A DNA stretch of 64,000 nt from Adiantum capillus-veneris (taxonomy: Eukaryota > Streptophyta > Polypodiopsida > Polypodiales > Pteridaceae). The translations under genes and the position numbers were made by a program. The notes beneath the pieces are model-generated. The model was not told the origin of the DNA. It was given only the letters and a program-made list of their open reading frames with translations, and did no database searches. Each line of letters opens with the position of its first letter. The stretch's first letter is position 1. The stretch covers positions 115,399,587 through 115,463,586 of the forward strand of contig CM043947.1 in assembly GCA_014529385.2 (NCBI GenBank). Direction: 5' to 3'. Of the stretch, positions 45,629-55,480 are shown piece after piece.

Positions 45629-45885
45629 ATGATTCAGAGGAAGGATGCTAAAGGGAAGTCCGTATTCTATGACATGAGGACTGGAAAGAAGCACAACATG
45701 ATCTTGGATGCTTCAGAAGATGAGTCCACCAATGACTATTCATCTACCTCAGGAGAAGAGACAACCACCACCGATGGAAGTGACAGTAGCATCGAAGTGA
45801 TGGGGGTCATTCTTAAAGACCCAAGAAGATTGACACAACCTGAAACACCCCCGACAAACGAAGAGGAAAATCAGGTACACAGTCC

Positions 45886-46808
45886 TTGGAGGATGCATGT
45901 AAATTACAGAAAATGCTCTCAAATGAGTTAACCGATGAAGAAAGGAAGGAATATGTCTCCATGCTAGGTAACTTCACTAATTTGTTCATTGATGGCTATG
46001 ATAAGATCACAGGACTTACAATAGTGCAACACCACATAAAACCCAAGGAAGGCAGTAAACTCGTAGTGCATAAGCTCAGTAGACTTGGAGTAATCCAACA
46101 AGGGGCACTACTTAAGGAAGTGAGAAGTTTTCTACAAGCAGGTTCCATCTACCCTGTCGAAGATTCAGAGTGGGTCTCCCCAGTAGTAGTCACACAAAAA
46201 AAAATGGTAAGTGGAGAGTCTGTGTGGATTATAAACCTCTCAATGCAGCCACAAAGAGGGATCACTTTCCCCTCCCATTCCAGGATGAAATTCTCAATGA
46301 AGTGGCGGGTCACGAACGATACACAGTGTGCGATGGCTACTCAGGATACTTCCAGATTAGGATTGTGGAAGAAGATCAAAAGAAGACAACCTTCATCACA
46401 CCTTGGGGATGCTTTGCTTACAGGGTGATGCCTTTTGGCCTCACTAATGCCCCGGACACATTTCAACGCTATGTGACCTTTGTTTTCCAACCCTACTTTG
46501 GAGCATCAATACGGGTTTTCATAGACGATTTTTGCATCTATAGTTCACGAGCCCTTCATTTAAGAAAATTTTATGATGGCTTAACCAGGCTGCAAACCTT
46601 GGGTGGCCAGCTCAACGTGGATAAGTGTCACATTGGTGAAAGCAAAGTCACTCTCCTTGGCCATGTAATTTCAGAAAAAGGGATTGAGGCAGACCCTAGT
46701 AAGATCCAAGCCCTCGTATCTTTGTCGTCACCCACCACCGCTAAGCAGTTGGTCTCTTTCCTTCAGAAGGTAAGATACTTAAGTAGGTTTATTCACTTGC
46801 TATCTTAA
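45886..46808 (+). pseudogene. Reverse transcriptase of the family B gag-pol
   Basis: The linker (LSRLGVIQQGALLKEV, SIYPVEDSEWVSPVVV) leads into RT, which changes frame near an A-run at 46196-46204. The RT then reads VCVDYKPLNAATKRDHFPLP, DGYSGYFQIRIV, MPFGLTNAPDTFQRY and FIDD in RVFIDDFCIYSS. The thumb follows (LLGHVISEKGIEADPSK). The catalytic Asp pair is present. Confidence 0.88.
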
Positions 46809-47755
46809 GTGGTCCTTCCCCTACAACAACTCACCTAGAGGGATGTCTTCTCATGGAGTGGAGAGAATGAGCATCAATTTACTGAGGTAAAGCAAATCCT
46901 AGCTAAGCTTCCCACCATTTCATCTCCTAAGTGGGACGAGCCATTTTATGTGAGACCTAGTGTAGGAAGTGATACACTCGGAGCCGTGCTAATGCAAAAG
47001 GACCCCCAAAATTCTTTCATGCATCCTATTTACTTCTCTAGTCGTGTCATGACCACGTTAGAAAAGGGATTTACCGAAGTAGAACACATGGTTCTGGTAC
47101 TACTGTTTGCTACCACAAAGTTCTGCTCCTATCTCCTGCCTAGACCCTTTGTAATCCTGACAATGGAAGAGTTTTTCCCATATGTAATGAGACACATGGA
47201 TGTCTCATCTAGGATCTCTAGGTGTTAATTAGATTACAAGAGTTTGACTACACCATGCAAGTAGAAAACTCCACCAGGGCTAGGTTAGTGAGAATTCTCA
47301 CTCATCACCATTATGAGAAGAAGCTGAAGGTCAACACGGAAGCAAAGGAAGAAACACCAATGGTAGAGAGTCCTAGGCTAAAAAGAGCTCACTCTCTTTT
47401 CTTTGACGGAGCATACAAGAGAACAATGGACCAGTCTGCAGCTGGCATAGTCATTTTCAATGAGCAACAAGAAAGAGTATTCTCCATCGGGCAGTTATTA
47501 CACTCCCACTCCAACAATGAAGACGAATATGCAGCCCTAATTCTTGGGTTGGAACAATGTGTTTCACAAGGAATTCAGTGCCTAAATTTGTTTGGTGATG
47601 CTTTGCTTTTGATAAGGAAGATAAATGGCACTTGGGTTTGTAAGAATCAGGTTTTGCTTGGTCAACTATGCCAAGTTAAGGATCTTCTAAGGAAGTTTGA
47701 AGCAGTGAACTATTTCATGTCCCCAGAGCAGAAAATCAGGAGGAAGATTCTCTAG
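46809..47755 (+). pseudogene. Dual RNase H of the family B gag-pol
   Basis: The first RNase H is 46950-47228 (RPSVGSDTLGAVLMQKDP, SRVMTTLEKGFTEVEHMV). The second, plant-type unit is 47222-47755 (RAHSLFFDGAYKRTMDQSA, SNNEDEYAALILGL, FGDALLLIRKI). This pair is the mark of Tat-like elements. Several stops and one frame change interrupt it. Confidence 0.88.
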
Positions 47756-49160
47756 CCAAAGAAATAATACAAGACGTTCTCATAGGATCCATCAAACTGA
47801 AGCTACCCTCTTCCAAGGTAGTGATGCTATGCCTGATATCGTTAGCTTTCTAGATATAGGAGAACGTCCGGAAGGATACACCAAAGGCCAGAAGCAGTGG
47901 CTGGTCAGGAAGGCTACTAGATACTTCCTTCTAAACAACCACTTGTATTGTAAGGGCAAGGATCAAGTTCTCAGGCGGGTGCCAACCTCCAGTAAGATCA
48001 CAGAGGTAATTTCAAGTTGCCATGATGGCGTCTGCGGTGGTCATTTTGCTCTAGATATCACCATTAGGAAGATACTACATGCATGATACTCTTGGCCTAG
48101 TTTGAACAGGGATGTGCACCATTGGTGCAAAACATGCAAGGGTTGTCAAGTGGACAGTGATCGCACATTAACGTACGAGCCACAAACTCCTATCATCTCA
48201 TATGGTCCATTTGAGAAACGGGAAATATATGCAATCGGTCCTTTACCAAGGACGCAATCAGGTAAACTGTACATCATAGTGGGTGTAGACTACATGACTC
48301 GTTGGGTAGAAGCGACAACCACCACCCGCATTATAGTCCAAGAGGTAGAAAAGCTCATTTTTTAGCACATCTGTTGCCGTTTTGGCACTCCTCTTGAGAT
48401 TATATCAGATAGAGGACCAGGATTCAGAGGTGATTTGGTGGGAGAACTGATGAAGAAGTTTGGCATCACACGGGGACATTCCACACCATACTATCCACAA
48501 TGCAATGGTCTGGTAGAGAAGGTAAACAGAATGATTTGCAAAATCATCACAAAACATGTAAACAATCACATAGGAGACTGGGATAAACATCTCATGGCAG
48601 CTCTTTGGGCCTACCGAACGACATTTCAAACATCACTAGGTTTCACCCCTTTCCATCTAGTTTATGGGAAGGAGGCAATTCTACCCATTGAAGTACAGAT
48701 AGCCAGCTTACGAGTCTTGGCTAGCCAGATACACCGTCCAATTGTAAATCTCCAAAACCACATCTTGAATCTGGAGAGGCTCTAGCTAGATAGGGAAGAA
48801 GCAATCAATCACTATAGAACACATACAGAACGATGCCGGATCACTTTCAATCAAGGGCTTAAAGAAAAGGGACTGGAAAAAGGTATGTTAGTGCAGAGAT
48901 ACGAAAACAGATTTGACACCGGGAAGGACAAGAAATTTCAACCCAGATGGGAAGGATCATTCATCATCAAGAAACACTATGACAACGGCAGCTATAAGCT
49001 GATGGAAGCAGATGGGAGAATTCACAAGACTAGGCTCAATGGATGGAAACTGAAAAGGTATTTTCTTAGGTTTGATCAAGAATTCATACTAGAAATTCTA
49101 GAAGAGGGAGAACCCTCTAACTCCACAACTAAAGATGCAGAGGAAGGGCTAGAAGCATGA
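47756..49160 (+). pseudogene. Integrase of the family B gag-pol
   Basis: HHCC finger (HDGVCGGHFALD, WCKTCKGCQ), core with VDYMTRWVEATT, SDRGPGFRGDLVGEL and YYPQCNGLVEKVNRM (catalytic Asp, Asp, Glu). The later region has WAYRTTFQTSLGFTPFHLV and the tail VQRYENRFDTGKDKKFQPRW. Stops near 48087, 48363 and 48783 break the frame. The tail ends about 27 bases before the LTR, as in an intact element. Confidence 0.88.
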
Positions 49161-49173
49161 ATGCCTCTAGCCA

Positions 49174-49187
49174 GATGGGAGGGCTAA
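49174..49187 (+). other. Polypurine tract of family B
   Basis: GATGGGAGGGCTAA immediately before the LTR start TGATGTCCGG at 49188. The last ten bases are the same as in family A. Confidence 0.8.
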
Positions 49188-49621
49188 TGATGTCCGGCTT
49201 TCAAAACCGTGTCCATGAGAACCACACCCAAAGGAAGGGAGGGTTTGCTACCAAAAGAAGAAGAAGAAAAAAAAGGCCCTTTACCACTCACCATACCCCC
49301 CCCCCCCCCCCCCCCAAGGATGACCACCAGTGGGGCACCACCAGTCTGGCCACACCCCTCCATTATCACCACAAGAAGATCTCTCTCTCTTACTGCCTGG
49401 CCCCGCTAAATATTCCCTCTCTCCTACTCCAGCCCCAGCGGACCGCCACAGATATTATTCTCTCTCTCTCTCTTCCAAATATTCTTCCTCTCTCTCTCTC
49501 TCTCTCTCTGCTTGTCCAGACCCCAGTCCCGATGGACCGTACCCCCACCCCCTCTCGTCCACACTCCCTTCAGACTTAAGCACCCCCCCCCCCCCCCCCC
49601 CCCACCCTTATCTACACCTAG

Positions 49622-49656
<35 letters not shown>

Positions 49657-49760
49657 TCTCTTGGAAGTAGCCACGAAAGGCCTTAGGTCAAGCTCATCCT
49701 CTCCCTCCCTTCTCTCTCCCCCACCTCTCTTCTCTCTCCCCACCTTAACCTCTCACCCCT
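49188..49760 (+). repeat. Family B 3' LTR, left part
   Basis: Matches 32350 onward (TGATG-CCGGCTTTC, the poly-C tract and CT repeats) down to CCACCTTAACCTCTC. It is cut at 49760 by element T and resumes at 59176. Confidence 0.9.
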
Positions 49761-49805
49761 GCATTAGGAAAAATGTGGACTCTCCTTGGGCCATATAGGA
49801 TTAAG
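49761..49805 (+). repeat. Left terminal inverted repeat of element T
   Basis: Aligns with the reverse complement of 59131-59175, sharing GCATTAGGAAAAA, TGGAC, CTT-GGGCCAT and AGGATT with a few mismatches and one-base gaps, about 80 percent overall by eye. Confidence 0.8.
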
Positions 49806-49842
49806 GTTAATTAGGCTCCAGCGAATAGGAAGAGAGCAATGT

Positions 49843-49850
49843 ATATAAGT
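49843..49850 (+). promoter_or_regulatory. TATA box near the left end of element T
   Basis: TATATAAG at 49843-49850, 83 bases inside the left end, on the strand of the first plus-strand gene. The leader to the ATG at 50427 would be long and contains a G-rich tract and tandem repeats. Confidence 0.45.
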
Positions 49851-50142
49851 CTAGAACCTAAGAAAGTAGACAAAATAATAGGGTTGTCCACTCATTTATT
49901 ACTTTGTATCCTAGAGGGAGGTGGATGGGTAAAAGAGGGAGGGGGAAAAAGGGGGGGGGGGAGTGGTGGGTCGAAAGATACGTTTTTGCAAAAACCTTAA
50001 AATTTCAAAATTTTCAAAAAAAAATAAATTCAAAATATTCTATCCAAAACTCCCCCCAAACCTACCCTATGATCAAAAAGTCATTTTCTCACTCTAGAAC
50101 CTTTTTCCCAAGACTCCCTTCCTCCATAGCCCCTTTCCATAA

Positions 50143-50418
50143 CACAAAGCTCTCACTCTCTCTCAAAACTCTTACACCTTCCTCCTTCTTCAAGCTCTCC
50201 ATTGCAACTTTAAGCTCCCACTCTCTCTCTAAACTCTTTCTCTCTCCTCCTTCCTCAAGCTCTCCATTCCAACTTTAAGCTCCCACTCTCTCTCTAAACT
50301 CTGTCTCCCTCCTCCTTCCTCAAGCTCTCCATTGCAACTCTAAGCTCCCACTCTCTCTCTAAACTCTGTCCTTATCCTCCTTCCCCAATCTCTCCATTGC
50401 AATTTCAAGCTCCCACTT
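50143..50418 (+). repeat. Four tandem 65-bp repeats before the first gene of T
   Basis: The unit AAGCTCCCACTCTCTCTCTA... with CAAGCTCTCCATTGCAACT recurs about four times with small changes, ending 9 bases before the ATG at 50427. It would lie in the 5' untranslated leader. Confidence 0.85.
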
Positions 50419-50426
50419 AAGCATCC

Positions 50427-51788
50427 ATGGCAAACAATGGTCAAAATAGACGCCCCAAACCCATCATTCAAAGTATGGTTCTCCACAACTCGAAGAATGA
50501 GGAGAAGCAATGGGAACCTCAGGTTTTTCAAGAAGGTGCATGGGTCTACATGAAACCTTCCGCAATTAGTCCCCATCGTGTTCGTGAAAGAACAAACGTT
50601 GATCTCCATTGGAAGGGAAGACTAATAGGCTTCAAGCAAGTAAGAGACAAGGGTACGGTGGCAATCCTTCAACATGTCTTCATGTTTGGACACATGGGTC
50701 TACGAGGGATCACCAACCCAAGGGGTTTTCCTTGTAATTGTATGTCCGTTGCACTTCAATGGTTTTGGTGGTAACAAAAAAATAGACTTTTTACATCTCA
50801 CGGACTGTTTTGTTTCTATGTAGATGTTTTCCCTTCTAGCCTTGTGGAAGAGCAACCACTCTCGTGCCTTTTAGGCATATTTACGGCCATGCACGCAAGT
50901 CTTGGAGATATTCTCTTCTCCAACAAAACTTCATCAAACCTTGCACGACAAAGGGTGTTCTTCTACACCCACAAGTACATTGTACCTACAGGTGAGGAAG
51001 GCTACGGAGAGCTACAACCTTTGGAGGCTACAACCTTGCGTAGCATGGAGTGGCGAAAGCCAGATGCATTCACTATAATGTCTTTGAAAGCCAAGATTGT
51101 AGCTGATGTGAGAGCATCATTAAAATTTGGAAAAGCCTCGCGTTCCGTTGGGCTTGGATGGTGTTGTCCTGCTCATGTCTTCGCTGGCATCTTTGGATCT
51201 TTGCCTTTTCACCATACAATCACTATGTATGTTTGCAAAGATCTACATTACGATACATTGTAAGCCATCCTTGGCAAGAAGTAGGGGTATCTTGAAGGAC
51301 TTCACAACGGAGATCGCTTTCGGTGTCAGGCTGGAAGTTTCGGCATTGCTATCCATATCATCAAGGTGCGTTCCACCCTTTACGTGTGGTACTTCTATGA
51401 AAGATGGATGTGCAAGCTTGGTGAATGGATTCCATTGCAATCCACTCATGTTACAATTGAGGTATTTGATATTTCAATCAAATTGTCGAGTGGTGCCGTT
51501 GAGACCGTCCAAGTGAACAAGCATTGGACATTGGCCAATGTGCGGGAGCACTTAGTGATAATGGGTTTAGAGCATGGAGAAGATACAGAATTTTGCATCG
51601 GACGACGTAAGGTGAATGATTTTTCTCTCTTAATTATGTTATATATATGTTCTTTGGATTATTCCCTGCTCTAAGGTGGGTATGCTATTTCTTCTTTTTT
51701 TTGCTAGATTGGTAGCCTCATGGAGAGCACGATTCAAATTGAAAAGGCGTGGACGACGGAAGAGAATTTGATTTTATCATTAGAGTAG
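50427..51788 (+). pseudogene. Element T plus-strand gene 1, possible ubiquitin-like C-terminus
   Basis: The ATG at 50427 starts MANNGQNRRPKPIIQS. Exon 1 ends at 50770, and an intron of 69 bases (50771-50839, GTAACA...TTCTAG) leads in frame into VEEQPLSCLLGIFTAMHASL. The frame runs on to TMYVCKDLHYDTL, then meets TAA and TAG (about 51262 and 51286), and continues in the same frame with GDRFRCQAGSFGIAIHIIK and VWYFYERWMCKLGEW. A phase-0 intron (51612-51707, GTGAAT...TTGCTAG) leads to the last exon, which ends at TAG 51788. The last 80 residues (ISIKLSSGAVETVQV...WTLANVREHL...FCIGRRK...EENLILSLE) have the strand-helix-strand look of a ubiquitin-like fold. No known family was recognised. The two stops make this copy defective unless they are spliced out. 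Confidence 0.65.
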
Positions 51789-52028
51789 TTATGTTTTGTA
51801 CTTAAATTTCTTATAATATCACAATTGTAAGTTCAAGAAGATGGTTGTATCAAATTTTGGCAATGCACATTATCTTAAAGTCGTAATGATGTGTGTTTAG
51901 AGTTAAATGATTGTAATTTAATTTGAAAGGTTTTTATAACTTCTCGTTATTTGTGTTAGTTTATGAGAAATGTTTAATATTTTAATTATTGTAATTAATT
52001 TTATTTTTTTTTGGGGGGGGGGGGGGGC

Positions 52029-52036
52029 TATATAAA
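52029..52036 (+). promoter_or_regulatory. TATA box of element T gene 2
   Basis: CTATATAAAG follows a run of G bases at 52013-52027 and lies about 105 bases before the ATG at 52139, a normal plant promoter spacing. Confidence 0.7.
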
Positions 52037-52138
52037 GCCTCCTAAACCCTATCATTTTCACAATTCACCTACATAGCTTGTTCACACTCTCATTTGAGCT
52101 CTAGCACTCTTTGCATTCCTACCTTAGGAGCTAGCATT

Positions 52139-53705
52139 ATGGCATCCTCCTCCACCCCTCCCGAAGCCACGACGTTACAACGCTTCCAAGCGTTTTTAAA
52201 AACAACCGAGTGGCAAGATTGTGACGATCTTCACAGTTTCTTCACCCAATTCCCTTATGTGAACGCAACTATTCACCTAAAAAGCCAATCTTTTCAGCCT
52301 ATCTTGGAATTTTTTGAAATCTACATCGACAAGTATGTTGTACCAATTGTCGGACAAGGGGAATTGTGGATTCCATGCGATTTGCTTCGCTACATACACA
52401 AAGGCGATCGGCCTCTCACCCAGCCGCTTCAACGATTTTGTGTAATTGCGGGTGAGGCAAGTCGGTACATTGAAGATTCACGTTTGAAAAAGAAGAAGGT
52501 CGGCACTCAGTTTCTAAGTCCCTTGGCGACTTTTGTGTTTCTTCTTGCGGAGGAGCCTGAAAGATCTGAGGTGAGTTTGTCTCATTTGCGCCTTGGGGGT
52601 GTCGTCAAGGACACAAAAGATCCCGTTACAGCGCCCTAGGATGCAAGCAAAGAGGGCAATATTCTTGCCCTAACCTACCCAGGAGGTGTCATGGATGCTG
52701 CCAAAATCCATGGGTGATGAGGGTGCAAAAGCATCCTTTAAGCCGGATGTAGATGCGCCGGAGGAGACATTAACTCCGGAGGTTTCATTTGAACACCTCT
52801 CCCCAATTGTTATAAATGGAGAGGAATATTTGTTTTTACATGATCTTGAAAATACTTTTGACATCCACATGGATGAGTGTCTGTCCATCCTCTGTGCCAC
52901 TGTAGAGTCCTCTGCCATTGACCCCTCCTCCGATCCTTTGGATCGAAGCCTCCTTCCCCTTGGAGGGAGTGTGGTAGATACAGTGGAGTTGGAAATGGTG
53001 GCGGTGAGAGATGCACCGCACTCATCTGTGTCGTTGGAGGAGTTTGTAGCTACACGCGCATTGCTTGAAGCCCAACGCACTCCTATGCCTGTTCATATAG
53101 ATGAACTTGAGAGTGTCGCTATGGCTCCCAATTCATCTATTTCTCTTGACAGTGAAGGCATAAACGATGAGGACGACGAAAAACAAGAGGTATTGATTAA
53201 TTTTTGTTTTGTGATTACATTAATTTTCATTGTTGCATTCTGAAATCTTATTTACCTATTGATTTCTTTGTAGAATGTTGTGGAGGTGGATGAGCATGCA
53301 AGTTGGGGAGGAGATGGTAGACGCCAAGCTTTTGGATGGCAGTTGTCTCTTGCGCATTACCTTGTCAAGCTTCCCCAGGACGGCTTTGTGATAATCCACA
53401 AGGAGTACACTCCTTATGGTCAATTTTGGGTGTCAATGATGAAAGAAATGAGCCGCATCCTATGCGTGTCAACCATATCTCAAGCCTCCCAAGTTATATA
53501 TCTTGTAAATAAATCTCTGGCCAATGTTGCATTTGCGACACACATTCGTGGTCGTGTGCTTTGTAACATGGCCTTAAGCCAAGCTATAGGTCTAAGCAAT
53601 GTGGAACAAATTTCTTGGGATGTGTTGCACAAACAGCTTCCCTGCACCCAAGAGCGTCGAGAAAACATTGCTCGTCATATCTTAGATGGCTCAAGCACTC
53701 AATAG
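52139..53705 (+). CDS. Element T plus-strand gene 2, three exons, unknown function
   Basis: Exons are 52139-52570, 52683-53189 and 53274-53705. Both introns are GT-AG and phase 0 (GAG|GTGAGT...CCCAG|GAG; GAG|GTATTG...TTGTAG|AAT). The joined frame has no internal stop and gives about 456 residues. The first part is a compact domain (ATTLQRFQAFLKTTEWQDC, FEIYIDKYVVPIVGQGELWI, LLRYIHKGDRPLTQPLQRF). The middle is acidic and low-complexity (DVDAPEETLTPEV to NDEDDEKQE). The end (RRQAFGWQLSLAHYLVKLPQ, RILCVSTISQASQVIYLVNKS, QERRENIARHIL) looks helical. No family was recognised. It is the best-preserved gene of element T. Confidence 0.75.
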
Positions 53706-53919
53706 CTGCATAAATCTTGTAATTAACTCCTTCAAATTTGTAATGAGATATATCACATCTTTGTACTTTGCTATTTCAAATTTCGAACGGGAATTGATTT
53801 TAACTGGTACTTTACATCTTCTGCATTGAGTTTATGGTACGATAGATAGTACGTGATTGGTTCTATCTTGTGATATGATTGTGCAATTCTCTGAATCAAA
53901 ATAAAAAGTTTTTTTCATA
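53706..53919 (+). other. 3' flank of element T gene 2
   Basis: AT-rich sequence with AATAAAA-like stretches near 53900 before the palindrome. No gene. Confidence 0.5.
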
Positions 53920-54150
53920 TAAATAACACCAAAAAAGCATAATATCATTATATTCTTGTAAACTTAACCTAAAGAAAGTTTAAAAAGGCTGTCTAGGGGC
54001 CTGCCGCAGAGGCGCGCGAGAAGGCAAAAGTAACTTTTACTTTTGCCTTCTCGCGCGCCTCTACGGCAGGCCCCTAGACAGCCTTTTTAAACCTTCTTTA
54101 GGCTAAATTTACAAGAATATAATGATATTATGCTTTTTTGGTGTTATTTA
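53920..54150. repeat. 231-bp near-perfect palindrome between convergent genes
   Basis: Arms 53920-54033 and 54037-54150 are reverse complements over 114 bases with about four mismatches and no gaps, around a 3-base centre (54034-54036). The inner part is GC-rich (GCCGCAGAGGCGCGCGAGAAGG), the outer part AT-rich. It lies between the ends of plus-strand gene 2 and the minus-strand H3-like gene. It is flanked by ATA on both sides (53917-53919, 54151-54153), so it could be a small foldback element or an original part of T. A transcript across it would fold into a long hairpin. Confidence 0.93.
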
Positions 54151-54301
54151 ATAAACCACACTTGGTTGACAGCTCTTCTATCCACATCTCTCTCTCTCTC
54201 TCTCTCTCTACTTGGTTTTATTTATAACACTTAAAACAAAAATGTACACGACTCGTTATATTTGGAAAAGACACGACTCATTATATTTCAAAAAGATATC
54301 T

Positions 54302-55176
54302 TTACATTGCCAAAATTGCATAAAAGGCAAATTCAATCTCTCTCTCTCCTCTGATTCGACGCGCAAGAGCTAAATCCTTGGGAATTATTGTCACCTGTTT
54401 TGCATGAATAGCACACAAGTTGGTGTCTTCAAAAAGAGAAATTAGATGATATTCTCCCGCTTCTTGCAGAGCTTCTACGGCGATACCTTGAACTCGAAAC
54501 GCCATTCGATAACTTTGCATGATCTCTTTCACCAAACGTGCGAATGGTGCGTTGCGGATAAGAAGGTATGAAGTTTTTTGATAGTGACGAATCTCTTGCA
54601 ACGCCTTTGGAATGTGTCGCTTCACAGCAGGAGCCCGTTGTTGAGGGATGGTAGGATCTGGGACATGGGCCTTGGGAGGGCGAACCTTGAAAAACTTTTT
54701 CTTTCTACGAGAGGGCTTGCAAGGAGGAGCTTGCTCATCTTCAAAGACACCATGTGCTCCGACTGGCTCTTCAACTCCACCCTGCGCTCCAACTGGCTCG
54801 TCTTCTACATCCTCAAAATCCTCTTCATTTAGTAACCCATGATTACCTCTAGACTGATCTGACGGCAGAGCGTCGAAGCCACATGGCAATGTCTTCCCAG
54901 CCGGAACTCGATGATTTGCTTGGGATCTCTTGTCCGCTCCATGGTGGTCTTTGTGCTTCATTGTCCGTTTTGGTTTCTGTGTCTGATGTCACTACCCTTT
55001 TCTTCTTGCGTGAAGGTTGTCCATCTTGTTGCTCTTCACCTGACCATTCCCTCTCCATCTCTTCTAAGAGCTCTTTGTTCGTGTATCCAAGGTGGTTTTT
55101 GAGCACCTCGGACGGATGAGTGAGGGTGAGCAAAAAAAGGTTGATCTTTTCTTGCTGTTTGCTTTGTTCGTGCCAT
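54302..55176 (-). pseudogene. Histone H3-like gene of element T
   Basis: The ATG at 55176 reads MARTKQTARKDQPFF, the canonical first ten residues of histone H3 including Lys4 and Lys9. The frame is lost at a T-run near 55128; the next frame (to 54849) is acidic and basic ([33 protein letters not shown]). The third frame (54961-54302, 219 codons) has an acidic tail with a doubled EPVGA(Q/H)G unit and a basic patch ([14 protein letters not shown]). A histone fold then spans residues 118-206: [70 protein letters not shown]. The first helix resembles plant CENH3, while loop 1 and helix 3 resemble canonical H3. Cys183, His186 and Asp196 match the H3-H3 interface. Residues after 206 are an extra tail. 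Two frame changes (or unseen introns) separate tail from fold, so this copy is probably broken. Confidence 0.8.
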
Positions 55177-55480
55177 TGTGTAAGAAGGGGCAAGATTGAA
55201 AATGAGACTCCCTCTTCTCTAAAAGCCTTCTATTTAAACAAAAAAAGGTCTCTTCACACTTGACCAGGCCACTTAAAAAAACTCTTAATATCATCAAAAT
55301 ATAAAAAACAAAAAATGGATAAATGAAGAAGTATTATATGAAACTCAACAAAGAAATCTAGAAACATAAACATTACATTGCATAGCATCATGTGTTTTAC
55401 ATGTTGGATAACCAACGTTTGCCCACTCTATGGCGATTTTCACGCCACCTAGCATGATTAAGGGGTCCGGTGGAGTTTCT

